A stretch of 53,332 nt of DNA from Pseudolabrys sp. GTDB taxonomy: Bacteria; Pseudomonadota; Alphaproteobacteria; Rhizobiales; Xanthobacteraceae. The notes beneath the pieces were generated by a model that searched no databases, was not told the origin of the DNA, and saw only the letters and a list, made by a program, of their open reading frames with translations. The position numbers were made by a program, and so were the translations under genes. The stretch spans positions 1-53,332 of the forward strand of contig JALHRB010000021.1 in NCBI GenBank assembly GCA_022841665.1, given 5' to 3'. How positions within the stretch are numbered: position 1 is the first letter of the stretch; every line of letters starts with the position of its first letter. Positions 17,470 through 26,449 of this stretch are shown one piece after another.

Positions 17470-17559
17470 GTCATGGCCGGGCTCGTCCCGGCCATCCACG
17501 TCCTTCTTGCGTCGCATCAGCAAAGACGTGGATGCCCGGCACAAGGCCGGGCATGACGG
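17470..17559. repeat. Palindromic repeat, GTCATGGCCGGGC...GCCCGGCATGACGG family, copy 2
   Basis: Same arms as the copy at 6813-6903 (GTCATGGCCGGGCTCGTCCC and AGGCCGGGCATGACGG, inner ATCCACG/CGTGGAT) with a different centre. It sits between uvrC and the dioxygenase gene. Confidence 0.87.
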
Positions 17560-17568
17560 AGAGTATGG

Positions 17569-19581
17569 CTACCGCCCGGCTTGTTCGTGGAAGAACTCAT
17601 ATATCTTTTTCGCCGTCTCCGCATTAATCCCCGGCACGTTGGCAAGGTCGGGCAGGCTGGCGCGTTCGATCGCTTTCACAGTGCCGAAATGGCGCAGCAG
17701 CGCGCGCTTGCGCGTCGGGCCGATGCCGGGGATTTCCTGCAAGCCGGCCTCGCGGATGTCCTTTTTGCGCCGGGCGCGGTGGGAGCCCACGGCGAAGCGG
17801 TGGGCCTCGTCGCGCAGCCGCTCGATGAAATAGAGCAACGGGTCGCGCGGCGGCAGCTTGAAGGGTGCCCGTCCCGGCATGAAGAAGGTCTCGCGCCCGG
17901 CGTCGCGGTCCGGCCCTTTGGCGATGGCGACCAGCGGCACGTCCGTAATGCCCATCTCGGCGAGCGTGTCGGTGGCCGCTTTGAGCTGCCCTTGCCCGCC
18001 GTCGATCAGTACCAGATCGGGCCAAGGCGATTCATAAGACTGGTCCTCGCCCGGATCGCCGGTGAGCACCGCGGTCATCGCCGTTTCGGCCGACAGGCGC
18101 GGGCTCTCCGCCAGCAACCGCTTGAAGCGGCGCTGCAGCACCTCGCGCATCATGCCGTAGTCGTCGCCCGGCGTAAGATCCTCCGAGCGGATGTTGAACT
18201 TGCGGTACTGGTTTTTGCGCAGGCCCTCCGGCCCGGCCACGATCATGGCGCCGACCGCATTGGTGCCGGCGATGTGACTGTTGTCGTAGACCTCGATGCG
18301 GCGCGGCGCGCGCGGCAGGCCGAGCGTCTCGGTGATGCTCTTGAGCACCTTCTGCTGCGACGACGTTTCCGCCAGCTTGCGCGCCAGCGCCTCGCGCGCG
18401 TTGGCGAGCGCGTGCTGCACCAGCTCCTTGCGCTCGCCGCGTTGCGGCACGCTCACCTCGATCTTGCGCCCGGCTTTGGTGCAGAGCGCCTCGGCCAACA
18501 AGTCGCGCTCGTCGAACTCATGCGACACGAGAATGAGCCGCGGCGGCGGCTTGTCGTCGTAGAACTGCGGCATGAAGGCGCCGAGCACCTCGCTCGGCGT
18601 CAGCGCGCGGTCGGCGCGCGGGAAATAGGCGCGGTTGCCCCAGTTCTGCCCGGTGCGGAAGAAGAACACTTCCACGCAGGTATAGCCGCCGCCCTGGTGC
18701 ACGGCGAATACGTCGGCCTCCTCCACGTTGCGCGGGTTAATGCCCTGATGCGACTGGATCGCCGACAGCGCGGCCAGGCGGTCGCGATAGATCGCCGCGT
18801 GCTCGAAATCGAGCGCGGCCGAAGCCTTGTCCATCTCCGCCGCCAATTCCTTCTGCACCGACTGGCTGCGGCCGGACAGGAACTCGTTGGCCTCGCGCAC
18901 CAGTTCGCCGTAGCCGGCGAAATCGATCTCGCGCGTGCACGGCGCCGAGCAGCGCTTGATCTGGTGCAGCAGGCAAGGCCGCGTGCGCGATTCGAAGAAT
19001 GAATCCGAGCACGAGCGCAAGAGGAAGGCGCGCTGCAGCGCGTTGATGGTGCGGTTGACGGCGCCGGCATTGGCGAAGGGCCCGTAATAATGTCCCTGCC
19101 GCGTGCGCGCGCCGCGGTGCTTGAGGATCTGCGGCGCCCAATGGTCGGACGTGATCAGGATGTAGGGGAACGACTTGTCGTCGCGCAGCAGCACGTTGAA
19201 GCGCGGCCGCAGACGCTTGATCAGGTTGGCCTCGAGCAGCAGCGCTTCGGTTTCGGTCTTGGTGGAGACGAACTCCATCGTCGCCGTGCCGGCGATCATG
19301 CGCGCGATGCGGGCGTCGTAGGCGACCGGGCGCGTGTAGCTCGTCACGCGCTTCTTGATGTTCTTGGCCTTGCCGACATAGAGCACGTCGCCCTTGCCGT
19401 CGATCATGCGGTAGACGCCGGGCGCCGACGGCGCATGCTTGACCGCGCGCGCGACCGCCGCACGGCCGGCCGCAAGCGTGCCGGCCGGCGCGTCGGAGAT
19501 GTCGAGCTCCGGCAGCGTCTGCTCGTCGTCCTCCTCGCGCAGGTCGCTGGCCGGGTCGATGTCTTTGGGGGTGCCGTTCAT
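17569..19581 (-). CDS. uvrC: Excinuclease ABC subunit C
   Basis: Makes the dual incision in nucleotide excision repair with UvrA and UvrB. The order of domains is normal. A GIY-YIG nuclease comes first (PGVYRMIDG at 54-62, VLYVGKAKN at 66-74), then a Cys-rich central part, a UVR motif (about 240-275), the RNase H-like endonuclease domain ([18 protein letters not shown], about residue 430, and [10 protein letters not shown]), and tandem helix-hairpin-helix motifs at the C-terminus ([17 protein letters not shown] and [16 protein letters not shown]). An acidic N-terminal extension of about 40 residues is typical of Rhizobiales UvrC. Length is 670 residues. Confidence 0.97.
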   Translation of the reverse strand: MNGTPKDIDPASDLREEDDEQTLPELDISDAPAGTLAAGRAAVARAVKHAPSAPGVYRMIDGKGDVLYVGKAKNIKKRVTSYTRPVAYDARIARMIAGTATMEFVSTKTETEALLLEANLIKRLRPRFNVLLRDDKSFPYILITSDHWAPQILKHRGARTRQGHYYGPFANAGAVNRTINALQRAFLLRSCSDSFFESRTRPCLLHQIKRCSAPCTREIDFAGYGELVREANEFLSGRSQSVQKELAAEMDKASAALDFEHAAIYRDRLAALSAIQSHQGINPRNVEEADVFAVHQGGGYTCVEVFFFRTGQNWGNRAYFPRADRALTPSEVLGAFMPQFYDDKPPPRLILVSHEFDERDLLAEALCTKAGRKIEVSVPQRGERKELVQHALANAREALARKLAETSSQQKVLKSITETLGLPRAPRRIEVYDNSHIAGTNAVGAMIVAGPEGLRKNQYRKFNIRSEDLTPGDDYGMMREVLQRRFKRLLAESPRLSAETAMTAVLTGDPGEDQSYESPWPDLVLIDGGQGQLKAATDTLAEMGITDVPLVAIAKGPDRDAGRETFFMPGRAPFKLPPRDPLLYFIERLRDEAHRFAVGSHRARRKKDIREAGLQEIPGIGPTRKRALLRHFGTVKAIERASLPDLANVPGINAETAKKIYEFFHEQAGR

Positions 19582-19613
19582 CGCAACAAAGATAGTGCGT
19601 AAAGCTGCCGATA

Positions 19614-20381
19614 CTACTCGGCAATTTCGCTGTCGGCGGTGCGCCAGGCCAGATGCTGGCCGCCGTCGACCGGGATCGTCACGCCGGTGACGCTGCCCGC
19701 GCCGGCCAGATAAACCACTGCGGCAGCGATGTCCTCAGGCGCCGGCCCCCGCCCCAGCGGCAGACTTGCCGCCTGGGCGGCGAATTCGGCTTCGCTTTGG
19801 CGCGGGCTCGGCAGGGTCGGCCCGGGCGCCACCGCGTTCACCCGCAGCTTCGGCGCCAAGGCCTGCGCCAGCGTCGTCGTGGCGCCGTGCAGGGCGCTCT
19901 TGCTCAAGGTGTAGGAGAGGAAGCGCGGCGTCGGCTTGAGCACGCGCTGGTCCAGAACATTGACGACCGAGGCGCCCGCCGGCGCCTGCACCGCGAAGGC
20001 CTGCACCAGGAACAACGGCGCGCTCAGATTGACCGACATCGTGCGCTCGTAGCGCGCGCGATCGAGCGTCTCGATGTCGTCCGGCTCGAACTCGCCCGCA
20101 TTGTTGACCAGCAGCGTCAGCGGCCCGCAGGCCGCGGCGGCGGCCGGCACGAGTCCGGCGAGCGCCTGCGGGTCGGCGAGATCGGCAAGCACGACCGCGG
20201 CGCGCCCGCCTGTGCGCGCGATCTCGGCCGCGAGCGCTTCGGCGTCGTCACGCGAGCGATTGGCGTGCACCGCCACGGCATAGCCCGCTTGCGCCAGCGC
20301 GCGCACAATGGCGCGGCCGATGCGGCGCGCCCCGCCGGTCACCAGCGCAGCGCGCGCTCCGATGTTTACATTGTCCGCCAT
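19614..20381 (-). CDS. SDR family oxidoreductase
   Basis: A 255-residue classical short-chain dehydrogenase. The cofactor motif is [13 protein letters not shown] (an Arg-Arg pair suggesting NADPH). The NNAG motif is at [10 protein letters not shown] and the catalytic Tyr and Lys are in [11 protein letters not shown]. The C-terminus [17 protein letters not shown] is family-typical. The TGGARRIG form and overall pattern resemble pteridine reductase/FolM-type SDRs, but the usual catalytic serine position reads VNVLDQRVL, so Ser is absent there, as in some FolM-like proteins. uvrC follows 32 bases downstream on the same strand. Substrate unproven. Confidence 0.85.
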   Translation of the reverse strand: MADNVNIGARAALVTGGARRIGRAIVRALAQAGYAVAVHANRSRDDAEALAAEIARTGGRAAVVLADLADPQALAGLVPAAAAACGPLTLLVNNAGEFEPDDIETLDRARYERTMSVNLSAPLFLVQAFAVQAPAGASVVNVLDQRVLKPTPRFLSYTLSKSALHGATTTLAQALAPKLRVNAVAPGPTLPSPRQSEAEFAAQAASLPLGRGPAPEDIAAAVVYLAGAGSVTGVTIPVDGGQHLAWRTADSEIAE

Positions 20382-20512
20382 GCCGGCAATTCCAGACAGG
20401 TCTTGCGCGCGTTTCGCGCGCGCTGCCCAGTTATAGTAAATACAGCCTCAGCAGACATGGTAAATAGCGGCGCAGTACAACGCTGCCGGCTAAAGGGTTC
20501 TTTAGGGATAAC

Positions 20513-20533
20513 AATCGCTGATGCTTAGCGATT
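20513..20533. repeat. Short inverted repeat upstream of the first porin gene
   Basis: AATCGCT (20513-20519) and AGCGATT (20527-20533) flank a 7-base spacer in the 240-base gap between the SDR gene and the porin gene. It could be an operator or a leader hairpin; nothing else decides. Confidence 0.4.
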
Positions 20534-20621
20534 CATAACCGTTTAACTTAAAAGACCCGATAAATCCTCCACGAAATGTCGAATTGTCACCGCGTTCAGC
20601 GCGGGTCGAGTGGAGGGTGAA

Positions 20622-21236
20622 ATGAAGCGTATTTCTCTGGCATTGATTGCGGTGGCCGCGGCCGCTGGCACGGCCTTCGCCGCCGACCTCCCGCGCGGGC
20701 AAATGTCCTATTCCAGCCCGGCGCCGGCCAACATCTATAACTGGAGCGGCTTCTACGCGGGCGCCAACCTTGGCTACGAGTGGGGCAAGGTCTCCAACAG
20801 CAGCACCAATCCGGCGGGCGTCGCCGGCGGTCTGCAGGGCGGCTACAACTGGCAAAACGGTCATTTCGTGTTCGGCGGCGAAACCGACATTCAGGTCTCC
20901 GGCGCCGACGACACCTTTGCGCCCTGGAAGTTCTCCAATCCCTGGTTCGGCACGCTGCGCGCGCGCGGCGGCTACGCCATGAGTAACATCCTCGTCTACG
21001 CCACCCTCGGTCTCGCTTATGGCGACGTGAAGGTCGAAACGGGCGCGCTCGACGAGAACAAGACACAGATCGGCTGGACCGGCGGCCTCGGCATGGAAGT
21101 CGGCTTCACGCCGAACTGGTCGGCCAAGGTCGAGTACCTCTACATGGATCTCGGCAGCCGCGCCTACACGATCACGGGCGTCGAAAACGGCCTCTCGGCC
21201 AGCATGCTGCGCCTCGGCGTCAACTATCACTTCTGA
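20622..21236 (+). CDS. Outer membrane beta-barrel protein (Omp25/31-like), first of three
   Basis: A 204-residue exported protein with a signal peptide (MKRISLALIAVAAAAGTAFA, then AD). It begins the barrel with NWSGFYAGANLGYEWGK, the standard opening of alphaproteobacterial Omp25/31/Hbp-type porins. Alternating beta strands run to a C-terminal phenylalanine (LRLGVNYHF), the outer-membrane assembly signal. GGAGGG sets the ATG at 20622. It differs clearly from the two paralogues that follow: no cysteine pair and shorter loops. A strong terminator follows. Structural or haem/iron roles are known for relatives; specific function here is unknown. Confidence 0.9.
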   Translation: MKRISLALIAVAAAAGTAFAADLPRGQMSYSSPAPANIYNWSGFYAGANLGYEWGKVSNSSTNPAGVAGGLQGGYNWQNGHFVFGGETDIQVSGADDTFAPWKFSNPWFGTLRARGGYAMSNILVYATLGLAYGDVKVETGALDENKTQIGWTGGLGMEVGFTPNWSAKVEYLYMDLGSRAYTITGVENGLSASMLRLGVNYHF

Positions 21237-21260
21237 GCCGATCCAAACGCTGCGACGAAC

Positions 21261-21290
21261 AAAACCCCGGGCCCGTTGCCCGGGGTTTTT
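21261..21290 (+). terminator. Rho-independent terminator after the first porin gene
   Basis: CCCCGGGC (21265-21272) pairs with GCCCGGGG (21278-21285) around a five-base loop and is followed by five T. Confidence 0.93.
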
Positions 21291-21536
21291 GCTTGCGGAC
21301 CCGGCCGGAGGGGCCCCGATGTCGGCTTAAGTTTACAGTAATCATGTTCCGGGTTCCAAATTCCGCCAAGCTTAGATCGCGGCGACAACGTGGCATTTTC
21401 TCGACTCAATTCGGACATGAACCATCGAAAACTATCGATGCCGTGTGGCTTTTCAGCACTAGACGCAAAGCTTAATCGGAATACTTTGCCGCCAATCGTT
21501 TTTCGGGCTGGGTGGCCCTTCGTGGAGGTTTAAGTG

Positions 21537-22193
21537 ATGAAGCGCGTAATTCTGGCAGGCCTCGGTGCCCTGGCCATGGTGACGATGATGGGGACGGCCA
21601 ATGCCGCGGATGTGGCGCGCCGTCAGCAGGCGATGCCGGCGAAGGCGCCGGCTTACATGCCGTACAATTGGACCGGCTTCTACGTCGGTATCAACGGCGG
21701 CGGCGGCTGGGGTACGTCCACTTTCTCGGGCGCCTTCCCGACCGGTTCGTTTGACACCTCGGGCGGCCTCGTGGGCGGCACGGTCGGTTACAATTGGCAG
21801 ATGAACCAGTTGGTGTTCGGCCTCGAGGGCGACCTCGACTGGAGCAACATCCGCGGCAGTTCGCCTTGCGGCGCCACCAGCTGCGAAACCCGCAACGACT
21901 GGCTCGGCACGGTGCGCGGCCGGATCGGTTATGCCTTCGATCGCTTCATGCCCTACGTCACCGGCGGCGCGGCCTTCGGCAATATCAAGACGTCGATCGC
22001 GGGCGTCGGCTCATCGAACGAATCCAACGTCGGTTGGACGCTCGGCGGCGGCCTCGAAGCTGCGATCGCCGGCCCGTGGACCGCGAAGATCGAATATCTC
22101 TATGTCGATCTGGGCAACGGCGGCACCGTCGCCGCCACCGACGCCGACTTCAAGGCGAACGTGGTGCGTGCGGGTCTGAACTACCGCTTCTAA
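21537..22193 (+). CDS. Outer membrane beta-barrel protein, second of three
   Basis: A 218-residue porin-family protein: signal peptide ending TANA, short linker PAKAPAYMPY, then NWTGFYVGINGGGGWG, and a C-terminal LNYRF outer-membrane signal. It shares most of its length with the next gene, including a cysteine pair in SPCGATSCETRNDW, which probably lies in a surface loop. GGAGG eight bases upstream points to ATG 21537; a GTG one codon earlier is also in frame. A 66-base stretch (21845-21910) is identical to the next gene (22739-22804). A terminator follows. Confidence 0.9.
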   Translation: MKRVILAGLGALAMVTMMGTANAADVARRQQAMPAKAPAYMPYNWTGFYVGINGGGGWGTSTFSGAFPTGSFDTSGGLVGGTVGYNWQMNQLVFGLEGDLDWSNIRGSSPCGATSCETRNDWLGTVRGRIGYAFDRFMPYVTGGAAFGNIKTSIAGVGSSNESNVGWTLGGGLEAAIAGPWTAKIEYLYVDLGNGGTVAATDADFKANVVRAGLNYRF

Positions 22194-22220
22194 GCGTCAA
22201 GCAAACAAAAAAGACTGCGA

Positions 22221-22247
22221 AGCCCCGGACGAAAGTCCGGGGCTTTT
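22221..22247 (+). terminator. Rho-independent terminator after the second porin gene
   Basis: AGCCCCGGAC and GTCCGGGGCT form a perfect 10-bp stem closed by a GAAA tetraloop, followed by a short T run. Confidence 0.9.
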
Positions 22248-22341
22248 CGTTGTCGGTCAACGCGCTGAGCGCGCGTATGGAACCCGATGGAACTTTTTGT
22301 GACGATTCCGCAACACGATGCGCTTGCCACATTGCCGACAA

Positions 22342-22366
22342 GGAACGGACTGGAGGACGGCGCGTT
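22342..22366 (+). promoter_or_regulatory. EcfG-type general stress promoter upstream of the third porin gene
   Basis: GGAAC (22342-22346) and CGTT (22363-22366) are separated by exactly 16 bases, the consensus spacing for EcfG/SigT sigma factors of alphaproteobacteria. The predicted transcript would start about 57 bases before the ATG at 22431. Confidence 0.65.
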
Positions 22367-22430
22367 TATTGGGCAATCGGGGGACGGCGCATCCTGCGCC
22401 CGTTCCGATCACATCGGTAAGAGGTGCGTC

Positions 22431-23087
22431 ATGAAAAAGCTTCTGCTTGCGGGCGTGGGCCTGCTCGCTCTCGGCGTCGCGTCGGCGTCGGCGGCGGATA
22501 TTCAGCGCCGGCCCATGCCGGCCAAAGCGGCTCCGGCCTATGTCGCGCCGCCGCTTTACAACTGGACCGGCTTCTATGTCGGCATCAACGGCGGCGGCGG
22601 CTGGGGCACGTCCTCGTTCTCCGCGCCCTTCACGACCGGCTCGTTCGACACGTCCGGCGGACTCGTCGGCGGCACGCTCGGCTACAACTGGCAGGTCGGC
22701 CAGGTCGTCTTCGGTCTTGAGGGCGATCTCGACTGGTCCAACATCCGCGGCAGTTCGCCTTGCGGCGCCACCAGCTGCGAAACCCGCAACGACTGGCTCG
22801 GCACCGTGCGCGGCCGCCTCGGCTACGCCTTTGACCGCTTCATGCCCTACGTGACGGGCGGCGCGGCCTTTGGCAACATCAAGACCTCGATCGCGGGCGT
22901 CGGCTCCTCGAACGAAACCAACATTGGCTGGACGCTCGGCGCCGGCCTCGAAGCGGCCATCGCCGGACCGTGGACCGCCAAGATCGAATATCTCTACGTC
23001 GATCTCGGAGACGGCGGCGCGGTTGCCGGCTCCACCGCCGACTTCAAGACCAACATCGTGCGTGCCGGTTTGAACTATCGCTTCTGA
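22431..23087 (+). CDS. Outer membrane beta-barrel protein, third of three
   Basis: A 218-residue paralogue of the preceding gene. The signal peptide MKKLLLAGVGLLALGVASAS is followed by AADIQRR, the linker PAKAAPAYVAPPL, NWTGFYVGINGGGGWG, the same SPCGATSCETRNDW cysteine pair and the terminal LNYRF. The start follows AAGAGGTGCGTC; the in-frame opening back to 22287 covers the promoter and is rejected. An EcfG-type promoter match precedes it, which the second copy lacks. The two copies may therefore be expressed under different conditions while sequence exchange keeps them alike. Confidence 0.9.
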   Translation: MKKLLLAGVGLLALGVASASAADIQRRPMPAKAAPAYVAPPLYNWTGFYVGINGGGGWGTSSFSAPFTTGSFDTSGGLVGGTLGYNWQVGQVVFGLEGDLDWSNIRGSSPCGATSCETRNDWLGTVRGRLGYAFDRFMPYVTGGAAFGNIKTSIAGVGSSNETNIGWTLGAGLEAAIAGPWTAKIEYLYVDLGDGGAVAGSTADFKTNIVRAGLNYRF

Positions 23088-23110
23088 TCGGTCGAAGTAA
23101 GCGTGAGACG

Positions 23111-23145
23111 AAAGCCCCGGGGCCACCCCCCGGGCTTTCTTTTTT
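23111..23145 (+). terminator. Rho-independent terminator after the third porin gene
   Basis: AAAGCCC (23111-23117) and GGGCTTT (23132-23138) extend through a GGGG/CCCC inner stem with one bulged C. A T-rich tail follows. It lies between convergent genes. Confidence 0.88.
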
Positions 23146-23147
23146 GA

Positions 23148-23756
23148 TCAGCCGGTGAACTTTGTGGCGGCGAAGGCCGGTACTTGCGCGGCGAAGGCGT
23201 CGTGCCAGGCATGCAGGCGCGGATGCGTCGTGCGCCAGCCTTCGTCGAAGCGCAGGTCGCGATAGCCGAGCATACAGGCGAGCGTGATCTGGCCGACGTC
23301 GGGCGTGCCGATGAGTCGCGGCGCCGACGCTTCCAGCGCGGCCAGCCCGCGCGCGACCTTGCCGGCCTGGCGGTCGATCCAGCTCTGCACGCGCATCTCG
23401 CCCGGCCGGTAACGGTTCTCGTAGACCAGCAGCAGGGAGGCGTCGAGAATGCCGTCGCACAGCGCCTGCAAACGCAGCGCGGCAAAGCGCGCGGCCGTGT
23501 CGCGCGGCAGAATGCGGCCGCCGCCGGCCACGTGGTCGAGATATTCCAGGATCACGCGCGAGTCGTAGTAGACCGCGCCGTCCTCGGCGATCAGTGCCGG
23601 CACTTTGCCGAGTGGGTTCTCACCGCGCAAACGGTCGCTCTCGTCGTCGAGATTGACCGTGCTGAGCTCGATCTTGTCGTCGAGGCCGAGCACGCTGGAT
23701 GCGATGCGCACCTTGCGGACGTAAGGCGAGGCGCCGGTGTAGCGCAGGATCATCAT
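23148..23756 (-). CDS. Glutathione S-transferase family protein
   Basis: A 202-residue GST. The N-terminal thioredoxin-like domain starts MILRYTGASPYVRKVRIAS and contains the glutathione-binding NPLGKVPALIAEDGAVYYDS (cis-Pro and acidic/Ser site). The C-terminal helical domain contains IGTPDVGQITLACMLGYRD. The first residues resemble the DUF/YibF-like bacterial GST group, which lack a classical catalytic Cys at the start of helix 1 and have serine here (GASPYVRKV). Substrate unknown. It is convergent with the porin genes and downstream of the cold-shock gene. Confidence 0.88.
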   Translation of the reverse strand: MMILRYTGASPYVRKVRIASSVLGLDDKIELSTVNLDDESDRLRGENPLGKVPALIAEDGAVYYDSRVILEYLDHVAGGGRILPRDTAARFAALRLQALCDGILDASLLLVYENRYRPGEMRVQSWIDRQAGKVARGLAALEASAPRLIGTPDVGQITLACMLGYRDLRFDEGWRTTHPRLHAWHDAFAAQVPAFAATKFTG

Positions 23757-23823
23757 GGCAACAGGCTTCCTTCGGCGGCAGCGGGCTGCTCCCGCACGCG
23801 ATGTGTTGTCGGATTGGAGATCG

Positions 23824-23849
23824 GGCGCGCGCGGTTTGCGGCGCGCGCC
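23824..23849 (-). terminator. GC-rich hairpin after the cold-shock gene
   Basis: GGCGCGCGC (23824-23832) pairs with GCGCGCGCC (23841-23849). There is no clear T run, so it may be a terminator or simply a 3' stabilising hairpin of the cold-shock transcript. Confidence 0.45.
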
Positions 23850-23855
23850 GTTTCG

Positions 23856-24071
23856 TCAGCCGGTGACGACCAGGTTCACCGCCTTGGGACCTTTGCCCTT
23901 CTTGTCGGGTTCGACGTCGAAAGAGATCTTCTGCCCCTCGTTCAGGCCTTTCAGCCCGGCCTGCTCCACCGCCGTGATGTGGACGAACACGTCGCGTCCG
24001 CCATCGTCCGGTTTAATGAAGCCGTAGCCGCGTTCCCCATTGAAGAACTTCACCACACCCGTCTGCGCCAT
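23856..24071 (-). CDS. Cold-shock protein (CspA family)
   Basis: A 71-residue single cold-shock domain: MAQTGVVKFFNGERGYGFI (RNP1-type GYGFI), DDGGRDVFVHITAVEQAG (RNP2-type VFVH), then KISFDVEPDKKGKGPKAVNL. Binds single-stranded nucleic acid and acts as an RNA chaperone. ATG 24071 is preceded by GGAGAGGAG. The long in-frame opening to 24218 is the untranslated leader, about 200 bases of which separate it from rlmJ; long leaders are usual for csp genes. Confidence 0.95.
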   Translation of the reverse strand: MAQTGVVKFFNGERGYGFIKPDDGGRDVFVHITAVEQAGLKGLNEGQKISFDVEPDKKGKGPKAVNLVVTG

Positions 24072-24281
24072 CGGGAAAACTCCTCTCCCCGCTTGCTCCG
24101 CCGCCGGCCCCACGCACGGCGGCTCGGCCGGACATTCTCGTTCGGGGAAAGCGTCGGCCTTGTACGGCCTCTTCAACTTCCGCCGGCCTCCCATAAGGAG
24201 GCGGAACGTCACTGCCAATGGTGGAACTACACACCAAAGGCGTGGGTCTGGAAAGAGCCAGGATTTCGCCGCCCGACGGAC

Positions 24282-25133
24282 TCAGGCCTCGCCGGCCAGC
24301 CAATCAAGCCGGAATGTGCCCTTGCCGTCGCGCCCCAAGGCGCCCGCCAGCGCCGGAAGCAGCGTGGAAAGCTCCTTTTCCAGCAGCCAGGGCGGATTGA
24401 CCAGGATGAGGCCGGAGCCGTTGAGCCTGCTGGGGTCGCTGAGGGGCGAGACGATGAGCTCGGCGCGGAGGATCTTCGGTAACCCGAGCCGGCGCAGCCG
24501 CTTGGCCAGGGCGTCCGGCTCGCTTCTGCCCTTAATCGGATACCACAGTGCATAGATGCCGGTCGGCCATTTGCGGTGAGCGGCGCCGAGTCCTTCGGCC
24601 AGCCGGCGGAAGTCGCTGTCCTGCTCGAACGGCGGATCGACCAGCACCAGTCCGCGCCGCTCCTTCGGCGGCACATAGGCCGACAGCGCCGTCCAGCCGT
24701 CGATCGTCAGTGTCTTGACGCGCGCGTCGCGCCGCAGGTGATAGGCGAGCGACTTGGCCGCCAAGGGCTCCAACTCGCAGGCGATCATGCGGTCGTTGCC
24801 GCGCAGCCAGGCGCGGATGAGCGCCGGTGAGCCGGGATAGGCCTTGAGCGCGCCGTGCGTGTTGAGCGCGTCGACCACGTCGAGATAGGGCTTGAGCAGC
24901 GCCGCCGCTTCCGGCGCCAAGTGCGCCTCCTTGAGCCGGGCGATGCCGTCGCGCCACTCGCCACCGCGGCTCGCTTCCGGCGAGGTCAGGTCGTAGAGCC
25001 CGGCGCCGGCATGCGTGTCGATCACGCGAAACGGCGCCGGCTTGGCGCGCAGATGATGCAAGATGCGGCAGAGCACCGCGTGCTTGAATACGTCGGCGAA
25101 GCTGCCGGCATGAAAGGCGTGGCGATAGTTCAC
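24282..25133 (-). CDS. rlmJ: 23S rRNA (adenine(2030)-N(6))-methyltransferase
   Basis: Methylates A2030 of 23S rRNA with SAM. The protein starts MNYRHAFHAGSFADVFKHAV, the RlmJ (YhiR) opening. It contains DTHAGAGLYDL (SAM site), DPPFEQDSDFRRL (catalytic DPPF motif) and LILVNPPWLLEKEL near the C-terminus. Length is 283 residues, normal for the family. It is on the same strand as the orphan membrane gene upstream and the cold-shock gene downstream. Confidence 0.95.
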   Translation of the reverse strand: MNYRHAFHAGSFADVFKHAVLCRILHHLRAKPAPFRVIDTHAGAGLYDLTSPEASRGGEWRDGIARLKEAHLAPEAAALLKPYLDVVDALNTHGALKAYPGSPALIRAWLRGNDRMIACELEPLAAKSLAYHLRRDARVKTLTIDGWTALSAYVPPKERRGLVLVDPPFEQDSDFRRLAEGLGAAHRKWPTGIYALWYPIKGRSEPDALAKRLRRLGLPKILRAELIVSPLSDPSRLNGSGLILVNPPWLLEKELSTLLPALAGALGRDGKGTFRLDWLAGEA

Positions 25134-25181
25134 GAATGTCTCTCGGGCGCGCGGCGCGCGACGCTTATGCCATAACCGCGA

Positions 25182-25598
25182 TCATTGTGGCACGCGCAGG
25201 CCGAATTGCGGGCGCGGCTTGACCGGGCGCTGGGGCCGCTGAGGTCTTTGCCGTGGCGCGACGTCGCGCAGCGCCGGAATGCGCGCGGCCAGAATCGCGG
25301 CATCGATGGCGACGGCGGCCGCATGGGCGCGGCGCCGCCGCCGGAGCGCGCGCAGCGCGACATGAACGATCACGACCAGCGCGGAAATGACGCCGAGCGC
25401 GTGCAGCGTCGGCGACAGCCGCAGCGGATGCGGCGCGTCGCACAGCGCATCGAGCGCCGCGAAGCCGCGCTCGCCGCAGAGATAGGCCGCGCCGAACAGG
25501 CGCCCGCCATCGTCCGCCGAGCTGAACGGCCACAGCGCCATATAGCCAAGCCCGTAGAAACGGATGGCAAAACCGCAACATTCCCGTGGACGATTCAT
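25182..25598 (-). CDS. Hypothetical protein with one or two membrane segments
   Basis: No family recognised. From ATG 25598 the 138-residue product has a hydrophobic start (ECCGFAIRFYGLGYMALWPF), a central Cys-containing part and one good membrane helix (LHALGVISALVVIVHVALRA). A strongly basic arginine-rich stretch follows (RRRRRAH), which would face the cytoplasm, and the tail is Arg/Pro/Gln-rich. The upstream in-frame extension to 25706 is not supported. Coding on the opposite strand is equally long but has no membrane or family features. Moderate confidence that this is the real frame. Confidence 0.55.
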   Translation of the reverse strand: MNRPRECCGFAIRFYGLGYMALWPFSSADDGGRLFGAAYLCGERGFAALDALCDAPHPLRLSPTLHALGVISALVVIVHVALRALRRRRRAHAAAVAIDAAILAARIPALRDVAPRQRPQRPQRPVKPRPQFGLRVPQ

Positions 25599-25756
25599 GG
25601 CCGCACTCCGCGCCTGATCGCGCGCCGAACTTTGCGGACTTCCCTTTCTGGAATCTTGTGCCAATGCACGACACGCGGCGGTTATCCCCAGCGCGCCGCA
25701 CGCCATCGTTAGGGAGCGCTTAATGCGATCGCAGAATCAAAGGACACGCCCGGTTA

Positions 25757-26449
25757 TCAGCCGCCGCGCACCGCCGGCATGGCGATCTTCTCGATGCGGC
25801 ACGCGCGTTTGGTGACCTCGCCGCAGTCGCGGAAGGAAAAATCCTTGGCGATGCAGATGCGGATTTCGGTCAATCGCTTCCGGTCGCAGGCGATCGCGAA
25901 ATGCGCGCGCGAAAGCCCGGGATTGGCCTTGAGGAAGGCCTCCGCGACCTCGTCCGGCGTCACCGTGATCGGCTTGGCGAGTTCGAGATAGTCGGCCGGG
26001 ATCTTCACCACCGCGCGCGCCTTGCGCACGGTTTCGAAATAGGCGTGAGGCGAAAGGCCCGAACAGGTGCCGTGGCGGTCCCATTCATGAAAGATCAGGC
26101 GCGGGCTCGGCATCAGGTCGAGATTGCCGGCGACGATGGCCCGGTCGAGCCGCGGCGCCGGCACCTGGCAGTAGGAGGGAAACCCCTGCTCGTATTGCGG
26201 CCACAGCCCGTGCACCACGAAGGAGAACGGGCGTCCGCCGCATTGCTGGTCGGGGGCGCGGCCGGGCGAACGCTCCTGCACGGACTCGCAGTAGGACGGC
26301 GACCAGGACAGCGCCAGCACATAGAAATCGAACTTGCCCGGCTCGCCCTGGCGGCGGTCCTGGGCGAGCGCGGTGATGGCGAGGATGAGGAGGAAGCTCA
26401 GCGCGATGGCGGCGCTCTGAGCGGTCCGCGTGACGCGATCGAGAACCAT
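25757..26449 (-). CDS. Ribonuclease T2 family protein, secreted
   Basis: A 230-residue protein with a signal peptide (hydrophobic residues about 12-29, cleavage near ALAQ). Both conserved RNase T2 segments are intact: CAS I VVHGLWPQ with His80, and CAS II IFHEWDRHGTCS with His121, Glu122 and His126. The fold entry FDFYVLALSWSPSYC is also typical, and six or more cysteines fit a disulfide-bonded periplasmic enzyme. Relatives include E. coli RNase I. A GTG four codons earlier is in frame, but ATG 26449 is preferred. It probably scavenges RNA in the periplasm or outside the cell. Confidence 0.93.
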   Translation of the reverse strand: MVLDRVTRTAQSAAIALSFLLILAITALAQDRRQGEPGKFDFYVLALSWSPSYCESVQERSPGRAPDQQCGGRPFSFVVHGLWPQYEQGFPSYCQVPAPRLDRAIVAGNLDLMPSPRLIFHEWDRHGTCSGLSPHAYFETVRKARAVVKIPADYLELAKPITVTPDEVAEAFLKANPGLSRAHFAIACDRKRLTEIRICIAKDFSFRDCGEVTKRACRIEKIAMPAVRGG

